A stretch of 57,536 nucleotides of DNA from Clavulina sp. PMI_390 (lineage: Eukaryota; Basidiomycota; Agaricomycetes; Cantharellales; Hydnaceae): contig WIDE01000155.1 in the NCBI GenBank assembly GCA_015039315.1, positions 1 to 57,536 of the forward strand. The letters run 5' to 3'. Position 1 is the stretch's first letter. Every line of letters begins with the position of its first letter. A program made the translations under genes and the position numbers. The notes beneath the pieces are model-generated. The model searched no databases, was not told the origin of the DNA, and saw only the letters and a program-made list of their open reading frames with translations. Shown here piece by piece: positions 33,381 through 46,348 of this stretch.

Positions 33381-34765
33381 ATGTCGGGTGATCTCCAGGC
33401 CTTACTAGAAGTCAATGAGCGACGAGAGGCAAACTGGAAACTTCCTGCTGTTTCCCTACCCCCAGAGCTCCTCAGCAACATATTCCTTGAATGCATAGAC
33501 AGAGCACCTATTGATCCTCAATATCCCCACTCATCAGTTGTGGCCCTGCGAAGAACCCGCACTTCCCTGGCAAGTGTTTGTCATCACTGGCGTCAAGTCA
33601 CTCTGGAGACAAAATACCTTTGGGCAGTGACTAGCTTTCCCTACCATATTATTAATTCCACGAGCGATGAGGGCATCAACTCTCACACAATCCTCCCTGG
33701 AACTCATGATTCCTTCCATCATGAGCTTGAAATCTCCGGTAGTATTCCATTATCCCTTGTGCTGAAAATCGAGCTGCATCGGCCGCACCACCCATCCATC
33801 CCATCCCAGATGCTCGCACTAGAGCGCGATATCCACACCAAACTTTCTCCCATGTTTCCTCGATGCAAGGAAATTTTCGTTCAGGCCCCGAGTGAAGCGA
33901 TCATCAGTGTTCTGAGCGCTTCTCAGCAACACCTAACGAACGTCAAGGCGATTTGCCTTCGCATCTGGGAACATAATTCCCAAGATGAAGGCATCGTCCA
34001 GATACTGGACCTATCTCATGCCAATATTAATTACATTCAAGATCTTTGCGTTGACTTCTTGAGTCAATATGCACCTCCTCCACTTCCAACAGCGAGGCTC
34101 AGGCTAGGTGATCTGAGCGAATTAAAAAATCTCACAATTCTCGGATGCGTGGACCCTTGGAGTGCATACGAGATTGTTTCGCGAGCGTTTTCCCTTCGCT
34201 CATTGATATGGAGAGGGAAAGCTGCCCTTCAAAGTTTTTCGATCCCCCCACGACAAATTTTAATACCGCACCTTCGGCATCTAGTCATCGACCAGATCGG
34301 ACCAGTATCTTTGTTGTCACACCTCGATGCACCGAATGTTCTCTCTCTTACACTCGCGGCCAGCTGCTTGCGCCTTGAGGAATCACCTTACCCTAAATCA
34401 TCCCAGTTTTCCCACCTCCGTTTTTTGGGCGTAGAGTCAATTGTACACACATCGCCACTTCTGTTGATACGGCTGATTCCCGAACTTCGAGCTCTCGAGG
34501 TTCTGAGCTTAGGAGGTATCCTTACGTTGGGGCTTTCCATAGCTTGCACACAGGCTCCCAAGCTTCGGCTCATATCGGCAACGTGGATCCCTGTGCCGAG
34601 CCAGTGGGGAGGGGCCGAAGTGCTACTGGAGTGCTGGACTAAACGAATACACTCCCAAAAGTCCCCCTTTCCATCATCCTCTTTCGGCTTCTGCTTTTTA
34701 CATCATCAGTTTCTCCCAGACTCAGGGCAGGAGATGTTTACCGCTTCGTTTACCATGAAGTACCC
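33381..34765 (+). CDS. F-box-like protein, second array member 2 (3' end lost in gap)
   Basis: The open frame from ATG 33381 holds 461 full codons before the 10-N gap. The F-box-like core reads VSLPPELLSNIFLECIDRA, then TSLASVCHHWRQVTLETKYLW. Leu-rich segments follow (SELKNLTILGCVDPWSAYE, IPHLRHLVIDQIGPVSLLSH). It is collinear with its neighbours up to TASFTMKYP. The last 38 or so residues (the SWQAEDWDAFFAQAD-type end) are missing because sequence after the gap already belongs to the upstream region of member 3. The truncation is therefore an assembly effect, not evidence of a pseudogene. Confidence 0.8.
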
Positions 34766-34775
34766 NNNNNNNNNN
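34766..34775. other. Assembly gap (10 N), almost certainly of unknown true size
   Basis: Left of the gap the sequence is the coding end of array member 2; right of it, PSF3 exon 1-like sequence upstream of member 3. By comparison with member 1, at least about 110 bp of coding plus a 3' flank of some hundreds of bases should lie between. Confidence 0.8.
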
Positions 34776-34813
34776 GCGTAGATGCCTTCGATTGACCAGT
34801 AATCGTTGTCCAT
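34776..34813 (-). pseudogene. Recent copy of PSF3 exon 1 (cut by gap)
   Basis: The minus strand from 34813 encodes MDNDYWSIEGIYA, identical to PSF3 exon 1. DNA identity with the PSF3/F-box junction runs about 59 bases without change and continues, with small indels, into the promoter of F-box member 3. No further PSF3 exon is seen, as the gap follows. Confidence 0.75.
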
Positions 34814-34850
34814 GCCGTGTGTGCTGGAAGTGTTTGGCGGTGGTGCAAAG

Positions 34851-34862
34851 TTCGGGACCGAA
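34851..34862. promoter_or_regulatory. TTCGGGACCGAA palindrome, copy 3
   Basis: Same 12-bp palindrome as at 31440 and 33345, 19 bp before the ATG at 34882. The position relative to the start codon is kept in all three genes. Confidence 0.4.
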
Positions 34863-34881
34863 CCCTCACGTGCCACCACCA

Positions 34882-36375
34882 ATGTCAGGCGATCCCCAGC
34901 TCTCACCAGAAGTTATCGAGCAAAGACAGGCAAACTGGAAGCTTCCTGCCGTTTCTCTGCCGCCAGAGCTCCTCAGCGAAATATTCCTTGAATGCATTGA
35001 TAGAGGAGCTATCAATCCTCGTTATCCTCACGTATCAGTTGTACTATTACGAGAGATCCGTACTTCTCTAGCAAAGGTTTGCTATCACTGGCACCAGGTC
35101 GTACAGGCAACCAACGCACTTTGGGCTGTAACCAGTCTTTCCTACTATATTACCGGCTCCACAAATGACGAAGGGATCAGCTCATACATGATCATCCCCG
35201 AAAAACGTGGGTCCTTTGACCATGAGCTCGAACTTTCCGGAGAGATGCCAATATATCTCGTCCTAAAAATAGAGCTAAGTAGCCTGCGCGGCTCATCCCT
35301 GCCACCTCACATGGTCACACTGCATGATACCATTGTGGCGGCACTTTGGCGTGTTTTCCCTCGATGTAAGAAGATATGCTTCGACGCTCCCAGCGAAGCG
35401 ATCGTCGCGACTCTGAATGCTTCTTTGAAACACCTAGCAGAGGTCAAAGCGATCCACGTTGGTGTCTGGCAATATGATTCGGACCACGAAGATGTCATCG
35501 AGACTCTTGACTTAGCCTCTGCGAATTCCATCCAAAATCTTTACATTGACTTTTTGAGTCGACATACACGCCCTCCACATCCAATAGCGAAGGTGAAGCT
35601 AGGGGATGTGAGCAGATTGAAAAATCTTGCCATCCTCGGATGCGTGGACCCTTCGGGCGCATACAGCATCATTTCGCGAGCGCTCTCCCTTCGTTCATTA
35701 ATATGGAGAGGGAAAGCTGCGCTACAAAGTTTTGTAATCCCCTCAGGACGAATATCAATGCCATACCTTCAGCATCTAGTCATCGACCAGATGGGACCAG
35801 TATCCTTGCTTCCACACCTCGATGCGCCGAGTGTTCTCTCTCTCACGCTCGCGGCCAGCTGCTTGCGCATCGAGGAATCACCTTACCCTAAACCATCTCA
35901 ATTTCCACACCTCCGTTCCTTGAGCATAGAATCAGTCGTATATACATCCTCACTACCGTTGATACAACTGATTCCTAAACTCCGAGCTCTCGAGGTTCTG
36001 AACTTAGCAGGCATCATGTCGTTGAGGCTCTCAGTAGCTTGCGCACAGGCCCCCAGGCTTCGTTTGGTGTCAGCCACTTGGATGCCTGCGCAAATCCAGT
36101 GGGAGGGGGCTCAAGCGCTGCTACAGTGTTGGGCTGACCGAGTCGAAGCGCAAGAGACTCGTTTTCCATCCCGTTCCTTCGGTTTCTGTTTTGTACAAGA
36201 CAGTGAGCCTTCAGAACCAGAGCGGGAGATGTTCCCTGCTTTGTTTACCAGGAAGTACCCTGATTTTAAGATTAGTCTTCAGCGATCAAGCCCCTTCACA
36301 TCCTGGAACCCACAGGACTGGGATGATTTTTTTGCACAAGCTGATATAAACCCTTCTTATTTACCATCATTCTAG
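34882..36375 (+). CDS. F-box-like protein, second array member 3
   Basis: A single exon of 497 codons. The F-box-like core is VSLPPELLSEIFLECIDRG, then TSLAKVCYHWHQVVQATNALW. Leu-rich segments follow (SRLKNLAILGCVDPSGAYS, SMPYLQHLVIDQMGPVSLLP). The end, SWNPQDWDDFFAQADINPSY, matches member 1. The ATG at 34882 aligns with the starts of members 1 and 2. It is closer to member 2 in its F-box (KLPAVSLPPELLS) than to member 1. Presumed SCF adaptor, target unknown. Confidence 0.85.
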   Translation: MSGDPQLSPEVIEQRQANWKLPAVSLPPELLSEIFLECIDRGAINPRYPHVSVVLLREIRTSLAKVCYHWHQVVQATNALWAVTSLSYYITGSTNDEGISSYMIIPEKRGSFDHELELSGEMPIYLVLKIELSSLRGSSLPPHMVTLHDTIVAALWRVFPRCKKICFDAPSEAIVATLNASLKHLAEVKAIHVGVWQYDSDHEDVIETLDLASANSIQNLYIDFLSRHTRPPHPIAKVKLGDVSRLKNLAILGCVDPSGAYSIISRALSLRSLIWRGKAALQSFVIPSGRISMPYLQHLVIDQMGPVSLLPHLDAPSVLSLTLAASCLRIEESPYPKPSQFPHLRSLSIESVVYTSSLPLIQLIPKLRALEVLNLAGIMSLRLSVACAQAPRLRLVSATWMPAQIQWEGAQALLQCWADRVEAQETRFPSRSFGFCFVQDSEPSEPEREMFPALFTRKYPDFKISLQRSSPFTSWNPQDWDDFFAQADINPSYLPSF

Positions 36376-36538
36376 TTGTATGCAATATACCATATAAACA
36401 ATCTGGAAATCTATTCTGCTCCATGCTGCTGTCATCAGTCTTCATCAACTAATCCCATCCATCCGAAACTCTATCAAGGCTCCTCAACGTATAACCCGAA
36501 GATGAGGATTTGATAGTTCACGATGTAATCAAAACTAA

Positions 36539-39200
<2,662 letters not shown>

Positions 39201-39249
39201 GATGCTGGGGTCGAGATACGCTTCCATCTGAGCAGCGCCCTTCTCATGA

Positions 39250-39258
39250 CTTTATATA
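39250..39258 (-). promoter_or_regulatory. TATA box of the carboxylesterase gene
   Basis: Minus-strand TATATATAAAG lies about 50 bp upstream of the ATG at 39200 and 24 bp upstream of the ATG at 39227. A start site some 30 bp or more downstream would exclude the upper ATG from the mRNA. Confidence 0.5.
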
Positions 39259-40063
39259 TAGTGAGGATTTTTTTTAGTAGAGGCTCATGACCCCCAAGGG
39301 AGGGAAAAGATAACCCCGTGGCGTGACTGACGGCGCGAAGTCACGGGAGTGAGCCCGTCGCCGACGTCCGACCGAGGTTTTGCAGTTGGGATCGCATCGT
39401 ATAAATAGATAAATGGCGCTAGTGTGCGCGCCGTGGGGGGATCGAAAGTTATTATTTTTATTATTCGAAGACCAGCATGGTGGGTATGGTAGATACAATA
39501 AAGTACTGGTGCCGAGCCAATTCCGTCCAGTTTGCAAAAAACTGATTGTTGGCATGCTCATGACCCGATATTTGGGCTCACATGTGTGAGTGAAACTCCC
39601 ATTCTTTGGCTCTAGCCAGTCTTCCGAGGCTTCTGTAAGGAACAGGCGTTTGAATGAAGCTTTGCGGGAAGTGGTGGTTCTCAAAGTTGAGGTCGTGAAT
39701 TACGAGAAACTCAGGGACGACAGGTTCGCAACTCCCCATCTGGATACACATTAGCACCAGATTATGAAGTGTGAATTGAGATGCATCCTCAACTATCGAG
39801 GACTAATTCAAGCATGTTCCGAGAGCACGATGCAGACGAGGAAGACTTGACTAGAAAGGATGATTTGACCACGAAGGAGAAGAGTACAGTTACTTACACA
39901 TGTGCGGAGACATAAGAGAAATAGTTTCGAGTTATAGAGGCCAAAGAAGCCGTCTCCTGCAACAATGTGATGTAATGGGTCGGTTTTGGGAAGCTTTTCG
40001 AGGTGGAGCGCAAACGACCACTCGCCGCGTGATCCTCGTCAAGATGCGGCTCCGAAGAGCTTA
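39259..40063. other. Intergenic, no gene recognised
   Basis: Upstream flank of the carboxylesterase and 3' flank of SmG. A TTATTATTTTTATTATT patch lies near 39450. Short frames at 39274-39684 and 39900-40148 have no resemblance to known families. Confidence 0.5.
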
Positions 40064-40458
40064 TCATCGTTCCAACGTTTCCATCGAAGTGACACTATTT
40101 CCTCGGATGACCTGCAGAATAGACAGACAGAATGCAAACGAACGGTGAGTCATTCGATCGGGACAGGAACGAAGATACATACGATCTGGCCCAAGGGCAG
40201 CTTAGTGGGAGGAGCAGAGGCGGTGTGGCCGCTCTCTTCCGTGGCGTCGTCAACGACGAGGTTCAAGAAGATGTCGAATCCACGGAGGACTCCAGATACC
40301 TTGCGCCCACCTTGGAGGGAGATGGACAGGCGCTTATCCATGAACTGATCGAGAAGACGAAGACGAGATTCGTCACTTTTAGCTTTTGCGTCTCTTTTCT
40401 TCCAGTAGCGGCAGCTGTTACGCACCTTTTTGAGTTCTGGCTGGGATGCTTTCGACAT
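40064..40458 (-). CDS. SMX2: Small nuclear ribonucleoprotein G (SmG)
   Basis: Three exons, 40426-40458, 40183-40344 and 40064-40111, are phase-0 joined and give 80 aa, the usual SmG size. The sequence starts [11 protein letters not shown]. Sm1 reads [20 protein letters not shown], then [17 protein letters not shown]; Sm2 reads [14 protein letters not shown]. SmG is one of seven proteins of the heteroheptameric ring on spliceosomal snRNAs. The insert between Sm1 and Sm2 ([18 protein letters not shown]) is slightly longer than in yeast. The 81-nt and 71-nt introns have GTGCGT and GTATGT donors. The gene is head-to-head with the RGG protein gene (384 bp between starts). Confidence 0.93.
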
Positions 40459-40842
40459 GACTTCCTGCTGCTGGTGTTGTGCTTAGTAGATTATTGTTTA
40501 TCTCCCAAACAGACCCCTTCCAAACACAGCCACAGATGCCCAACGTGACCGTTTGTCCGCACTGGTGACACCCTAAGTCTCTCTGCCCAGTGTCGCACCG
40601 CACACGACTAGCACAATTCCTCCTCCTAAAGATTCTGCCAAGTTATCGGTTTTATCTAATTCCCCTGCCTCATTTGTTGCTTCTCTCTCTCGGATTTTCT
40701 CCCAATAACTCAGCATCTCGTATCACCAAACCAACCGCCGTCCAGTTCTTCCAGTGCGTATCCTCCATGTCATCCCCTTTGGCTGACTGCTACCATAATA
40801 ATATGCTAATTTTCCACCGATCAAAGACCTATTTTGCATATT

Positions 40843-42666
40843 ATGTCGGGTCTTTCTGAATCAATGTGGGCAAACGCCCCCGACGTCTCGTCAACAGCTC
40901 CGAGACCTAATGCCGCGAAACCTCCCCGAGCACCACGAGTGAACAACACTGACGGGGCACAACAGCATGGCGCACGACGACGTGGCCGTGGTGGTGGTGG
41001 TGGTGGAGGCGGGAACAAGCCTCCCGCCGCTAAAGCCGATGCTCCTGTAGCAAGTGCCACCGCATCATCAACACCGTCTGCTCCCCATCCAACATCCCTT
41101 CCCCCTCGACCCCAATCTACTACAAACGATGCTCCCAAACCATCTCTCCCCCCTCGGCCTCGCGGTGGACCCAAGCGAACTGCTAGCTCTAACACAAAGG
41201 CCCCTGCTGCTGCTGCACAACCCCCTTCGTCAACATCCACCCCACAGATCTCAGGGTCGACTGAATCGCATCCCAAGTCTACCCCCTCCAGATCCGATAC
41301 TTCTGCCCCTACATCCGCTTCCACTCCCGCAGCCTCGACGCTCCCTAAAAAACCTCAGCCGAAGCGAAGGCAGTCCAAGCCTAACAATCATCGCCGACGA
41401 TCGTCCCTGGCGATCTCAGTCGTAAGCGGCACCAGCGAGCCTCCTTCGACCATCATCGAGCCCCCCACGCCACTCTCCCCGATGGTTGAGGGTTCTACTT
41501 TTGTAGTTACCACTGGTCCTGAGGAGATGGAGGGTCCCAGCTCCCCTAAAGCCGCGAGCCATTCCTCGTCGGGCCCTGAGACACTTCCCCCAGCTACTCC
41601 TCTCCAAGCAGAACCACTCATCAATTTCAACCCCCTTCGCCCATCCACACCAGCGAGCGCTTCAGTCTCCCACCTCGATTGGGCGGATGAAGACGAAGGG
41701 GATGATCTGCCCACACTCGATGACTGGGGCGTCAAGCCCTCAGCAAGCCTCAATCTCGAGGAGCTCGCGCCGCAGAAGACTCCTCAAGCTGTGGTTGATG
41801 AGCCAGTCGTCGCCCCCAAGGAAGTGGTTGTCGATGAGCAGGCAACACCAAAGGTCGAGCTCGCGCCTCCAGTAGAGACCACCACTGCGTCAGAACTGGA
41901 AGTGACGACTGCCCAGTCAGTTTCTGAATCTGCTCATAGTGAGGAGGTACTCAGTACCTCCGAGGCAGCATCAGATGAGGCCAAAGCCCCTTCCGTCGCT
42001 AGCTCGAGAGCTCCTGGACGTTCTAATAACCTTCATCGGCCGCCATTGACTGACGAAATGGCAGCAGAGAAGCGCAAGGCAAAGAATCGCCAGGCAAGAG
42101 AGAGGAGGAAGGTCGTCAAGGCTCACGCCAAGGCAGAGGCTGGTCTACCACCTACCGATCCAGCTGCTGCTTCGACAAGCGCTGCTAGTTCGGCAAATCC
42201 CCCGAATCTGCCAAGCGCCGCCCCGATGTCAGCCCCCGCAGACTCTGCAAATGCCTCATTCCCTTCATCCATCTCTGCTCCTGCTGACTTGTCGCTTCCC
42301 ACTCGACCTGCCCCTCCGTCGAACGGCGCGACGGCTCCACCAACACCATCGGCCTCCTTTAGCTCCGGCTTCCCTCCGAATCGTCGTCCGTTCGGCGGCG
42401 ATCCTGCTTTCATGCGCGGGCATAATCGCGGGGGATCGTCCGACTTTGGGGGTAGCAATAATGGCGGTGGTGGGTTCCGAACGAGGGGAGGACGAGGAGG
42501 AAGGGGACGTGGAGCAGCGACGCATGTGCATGTTGCGCATGGCCACAAGGAGCGTCCTGTCCTCTCGCCGAATGCTCTGAGCCAGCTGAGCAAGAGCCTT
42601 AGTGGCGGAGCAAGGGTTCATAAGCCTACGCCAGCACCCGCCGCCGTGGCTGCTAGCGGTGACTGA
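40843..42666 (+). CDS. Disordered Pro/Ser/Ala-rich protein with RGG box
   Basis: A single open exon of 607 codons from the first ATG (40843). The N-terminus has a poly-Gly tract encoded by GGT repeats (RRRGRGGGGGGGG). A Pro/Ser/Thr-rich middle follows, with a short acidic motif HLDWADEDEGDDLPTLDDWG. A basic helix (MAAEKRKAKNRQARERRKVV) and a C-terminal RGG cluster (FRTRGGRGGRGRGAA) precede SPNALSQLSKSLSGGARV. RGG boxes bind RNA and are arginine-methylated, so a role in mRNA handling or translation is plausible. I do not recognise the family. An upstream 5' UTR intron is possible (TTTTGCATATT precedes the ATG). Confidence 0.75.
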   Translation: MSGLSESMWANAPDVSSTAPRPNAAKPPRAPRVNNTDGAQQHGARRRGRGGGGGGGGNKPPAAKADAPVASATASSTPSAPHPTSLPPRPQSTTNDAPKPSLPPRPRGGPKRTASSNTKAPAAAAQPPSSTSTPQISGSTESHPKSTPSRSDTSAPTSASTPAASTLPKKPQPKRRQSKPNNHRRRSSLAISVVSGTSEPPSTIIEPPTPLSPMVEGSTFVVTTGPEEMEGPSSPKAASHSSSGPETLPPATPLQAEPLINFNPLRPSTPASASVSHLDWADEDEGDDLPTLDDWGVKPSASLNLEELAPQKTPQAVVDEPVVAPKEVVVDEQATPKVELAPPVETTTASELEVTTAQSVSESAHSEEVLSTSEAASDEAKAPSVASSRAPGRSNNLHRPPLTDEMAAEKRKAKNRQARERRKVVKAHAKAEAGLPPTDPAAASTSAASSANPPNLPSAAPMSAPADSANASFPSSISAPADLSLPTRPAPPSNGATAPPTPSASFSSGFPPNRRPFGGDPAFMRGHNRGGSSDFGGSNNGGGGFRTRGGRGGRGRGAATHVHVAHGHKERPVLSPNALSQLSKSLSGGARVHKPTPAPAAVAASGD

Positions 42667-43544
42667 GATCTGTTGTCTGCCTCACCCAGTCATTGTTTTT
42701 CTTCCCCTATATTCCCGCCTCTGCGTCATTTGATTGATTGAAGAGTCATGCTTTTGAGGTTTCATTGCTTCGTTTTCCAGATCGATCTAGCTGTTGGTGT
42801 CTTTCTTATTTATTGTGCTCGCTTCACTTCTCCTATCCTGCGCCATCTCCATCTTCCCCCTTACACTTGGAATCATCATCCTGCTTCCTCCTCCCAATAT
42901 ATCCATTCTGCTCCTCGTCTCTCTCGGATCGTCTCTTCTTCACCTTGTCGTCCCAACGCCGACAATTGTACAATTATCCTTATTGCTCTCATGATGACGA
43001 ACCCCACCCCCTAGTACGCCTCTTTTGGAATTTTCATGATTCGGATGCTTGATCTTTTTGTCTCTGCTTGTCAATGGCTTGCTTGTTTGGTCTCCTTCTT
43101 TTCCCTTACGCTCCCAACGTTCTGTCCAGATGAATGATACGATATCGATGTACAGTGCCCCACTCAATGAGTCAAAACCTTGGAGTTACGGTCATTCAAG
43201 CACGCGCGTGGTCAAAACTCTTCGCAAGCAGGCTACATATCCATGTACAGATATTGATGTCTTTTACAAGAACTTACTAGTAAGCCATTCCATGCGGTGG
43301 CCGGTGTTCGCCGCCGCTACCGACAGGCTGCTCGAGCTTGGTCAAATCACAGAGGCTGCCTCTTTCAACCATAACCACAACACTACCTCCTGCAAGGGAT
43401 CTAGCCTGCTCCGTCTGGTTAACGGTTTATCTAAAGCTCACTGATAACGTATAACCGATACGATTGAGGCGTCGACGGTCTGAGCAGCTGTGGCACCAGT
43501 TAGCTGATGCGAGGACGCAAGGCGTCAATAATCATCCTGAAGTT
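42667..43544. other. 3' flank of RGG gene and upstream flank of kinase gene; possible coding exon
   Basis: A 104-codon frame from ATG 43130 (MNDTISMYSAPLNESKPWSY) ends at 43444. The kinase frame is also open upstream of its ATG back to 43455. Either could be an N-terminal exon of the kinase gene, but no phase-consistent join was found. Confidence 0.35.
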
Positions 43545-46348
43545 ATGACTGAACCACATCCCGACGCAGATTATATCGGCTCGGACAGCTCGGAGGACGA
43601 GCACCCCTTTGAAGGCGATATCGAAATGCCCAAGATCTCCCCTGATATAGCTGCAAGGCTTTCACTCAATCAACTCGATCTTTCCCATGTTGGCCAGAAA
43701 GACGCAATCACTTTACTCGACAAGGTCAATGCCGTAAGTTCCCTCTTGACTATGGAGCTTACCTCGTGGATAATCTGCGTCGTATTCTAGGAGCTTCGAA
43801 GACGGTCATTCAACGATCCAGAAGTACTAAGGCTGCTCCAGGACCTCTGTAGTTATTTTCTTACCGTCCCAGCCTGTCTCACACTTGGGTCTGTTACTTT
43901 TGACAGAAAGGATGTCATTGGTCGAGGAGGTGAGGCAATACTATATCGCGGACGCTCAGGAAGGATCTTCTCCTCCCGACCTGTGGTTGTTCGAGAAGTA
44001 GTCATGCCTCCAAGGGATTGGAACTCACCTTTAGGGCGCAAGGTCACTCGGGTGTGTAACACCTAACCCAGCCGTGAGAATCAGCTAACCACTATCATGC
44101 TCTATAGCTGGTGCATCGCGAGGCTATCACTCATTCGCAGCTCAATCACCCGAATATTCTCCCATTCCTAGGACTTTATCATGAAAATCATGGCTCCCCT
44201 CCTGTTATAGTCCTGCCTCTTGTAGAGTCCGGCTCTCTCCAAGACTTACTCGCCGGCCCGTTACTTGAATGGACGACATTCAAACGTATAGTGAGCTCTT
44301 ATCTTTCTTTTCCTGGCTATTGTCGTACATTTATTATTATTGCATTATATAGCTTGTTGGTGTCACTAGTGGAGTTGACTATTTACACTCTCGATACCCC
44401 CCGGTTATACATGGTGACCTCCATCCGGCATGTATTTCTACTCTTCCGGCGGTTGGGCACTTTTGTTTATGAGTACATGTAGGGGAATGTCCTGGTTGAC
44501 CCCACTGGCAACCCACTGCTCTGCGACTTCGGACTGAGTCGCATCCGACATGAAGTCACACGGACACATACAATCTTGCAAGAAGCTGGAAGGCTTCGAT
44601 ATCTAGCCCCTGAACTGACCATTGGGGGGATGAAAAGATTCCATACTAGCTCTGCCAGCGACATCTTTGCTCTTGCAATGATGTTTCTTAATACTTGGAG
44701 TGGTCAAGTACCATTTCTTGAAGTCCGAAATGATCTGAAAGTCGCCTCCAATTTCAGAAAGGGTCGGCGACCTGATCTCCCCATCAAAGCTGTAACGCTG
44801 GTTCCAGAGCTAAGAACAGTTTTTTGGGAGTTGCTCAGCAACATGTGGGTCCAAGAACCGGACGATCGGCCGTCTAGTTCGGACGTCTATCGTCGTTTGA
44901 GCTATGTATTCGATTATGGAAAGTTTCAGGCTCGTCAACGTAACGCCTTGCAGCACATACTGCGAATCCCTAGCCAACTACTCTCTTATATCATGGAACT
45001 TGTGGCTTTGGTGTCATTTGGGGACAAGGCTTCATCATATTTCCCGCACTTGACACATCAGCCTGCTCTACAAGCAATGAGTCTTGTATGCCAGCACATG
45101 CGGGATATTGCTATCAATACGCCTCACTACTGGAGTAATGTTATCATCTTGATCGAAGACGAATACACTACCTCTCCGATTATCCTCAAGGAGCACCTCA
45201 GGCGCTCAAAAAATTGTCTCTTTGACCTTCACATCTTCGTGGACGCCATTCATGTCAGCGAATTCATGCTGCGTGAGATTTTGGACGTCCTGACTCCTTA
45301 CGCCCACCGTTGTCGCCGCATTGATGTTTGCTATGGCAAAAACAGAACACAGCTATCCCAAGTCATGCAAATTATGCGAGACTTTCATTGGAATACCCCC
45401 TGTCTTCGGAGTGTTAAGTTCGCAGATAGCTCTGGTCCTCCCGGTGGTCTGCTAATTGACCCTCAATACACCCAATTCATTCCGTTCTGGCATCACACTG
45501 ATTCTCAGATCGAGGCCGTGGTCATAGAATTCAGTGGGCGGAACGAATACATCCGTACTACTCTATCGGTATACTCTGTTCAGCTGTCACTGGCGGGGTT
45601 GAAGCGACTGCGAATCCAGGCGGTTTACGACAGGCAAATCTTCATCGATATTCTACGTCGGTGCAATCAACTGGAACATTTGGAATGGACGTGCCTGTAT
45701 GATTGGAGGCTGTCACTCGATGGCACACCCCTAGAGCTTCCGTCTCTGCAAACCATACGCCTAGAAGGGCAAGGTTTTGATGAAAAAAGTTTTCCTCGCT
45801 TAGTTGCGCCTCAATGTGAACAGATGATCATGCACCGTGTTGTCTGTCCCCTTTTAAGAACGGTTAATCATTTCCCCCAGCTTCGACGCTTCTCAATATA
45901 TTACAATGACGGGTTCACTCTAGAGCTCCGTCAATTCCTGTTCCATCACCCTCTTCTCGAACAACTCTCCATCCAGACTAATGACTTAGAGGAAGCCAGT
46001 GTTGCGCGGATAGAGACGCATTGCGAGCTTTTCAACGGGCTTTCCCTTTTACAAATGGGCGCACCATTGCCTGGTATAACAGAGCTGTTCCCATTCCTTC
46101 CCGCCCTTTCTGTCCTATGGGTTGGGCCTCTCAAGACATATTGTCTTGGTTATGGGGAAGCTAGGTGGGTTGAAACTGTAGGTGCGCTATCTAGCGCGCT
46201 TAAACAGCTCCTGCTTCGCCGCCCCACACTTCAAATCAAGCTCCCTATGGTGGAGGGCTCACTACCAGAGTTCGCGGACCTCCACAAAGAGTTTCAGGGT
46301 CGATTAGTCGTATTGAAGAGCACGGCGCGGCCAGAGTGGACGGAGTAG
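43545..46348 (+). CDS. Protein kinase fused to F-box-like/Leu-rich domain
   Basis: Exons 43545-43733, 43791-44051, 44108-44290, 44353-44427 and 44483-46348 give 857 aa. Kinase: Gly loop VIGRGGEAILYRG (about 106), strand 3 PVVVREVVMP with Arg 131 in place of the VAIK Lys, LVHREAITHSQLNHPNILPF, hinge VIVLPLVESGSLQDLL, catalytic loop VIHGDLHPGNVLVD (Asp 233), LLCDFGLSRI, then YLAPELTIGG and DIFALAMMFLNTWSGQVPF. Without a stop, the last exon runs into an F-box-like core at about 396-457: ILRIPSQLLSYIMELVAL, then MSLVCQHMRDIAINTPHYW, and a 400-residue Leu-rich region. TKL-like kinases are expanded in Agaricomycetes. The fourth intron appears to use a GC donor. Loss of the Lys suggests weak or no kinase activity. 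Confidence 0.85.

Noticed and set aside
40821..41324. Gly/Asp/Val-rich minus-strand frame opposite the RGG gene
   Set aside because: Antisense shadow of a Pro/Ser/Thr-rich coding region; no ATG context and no domain.
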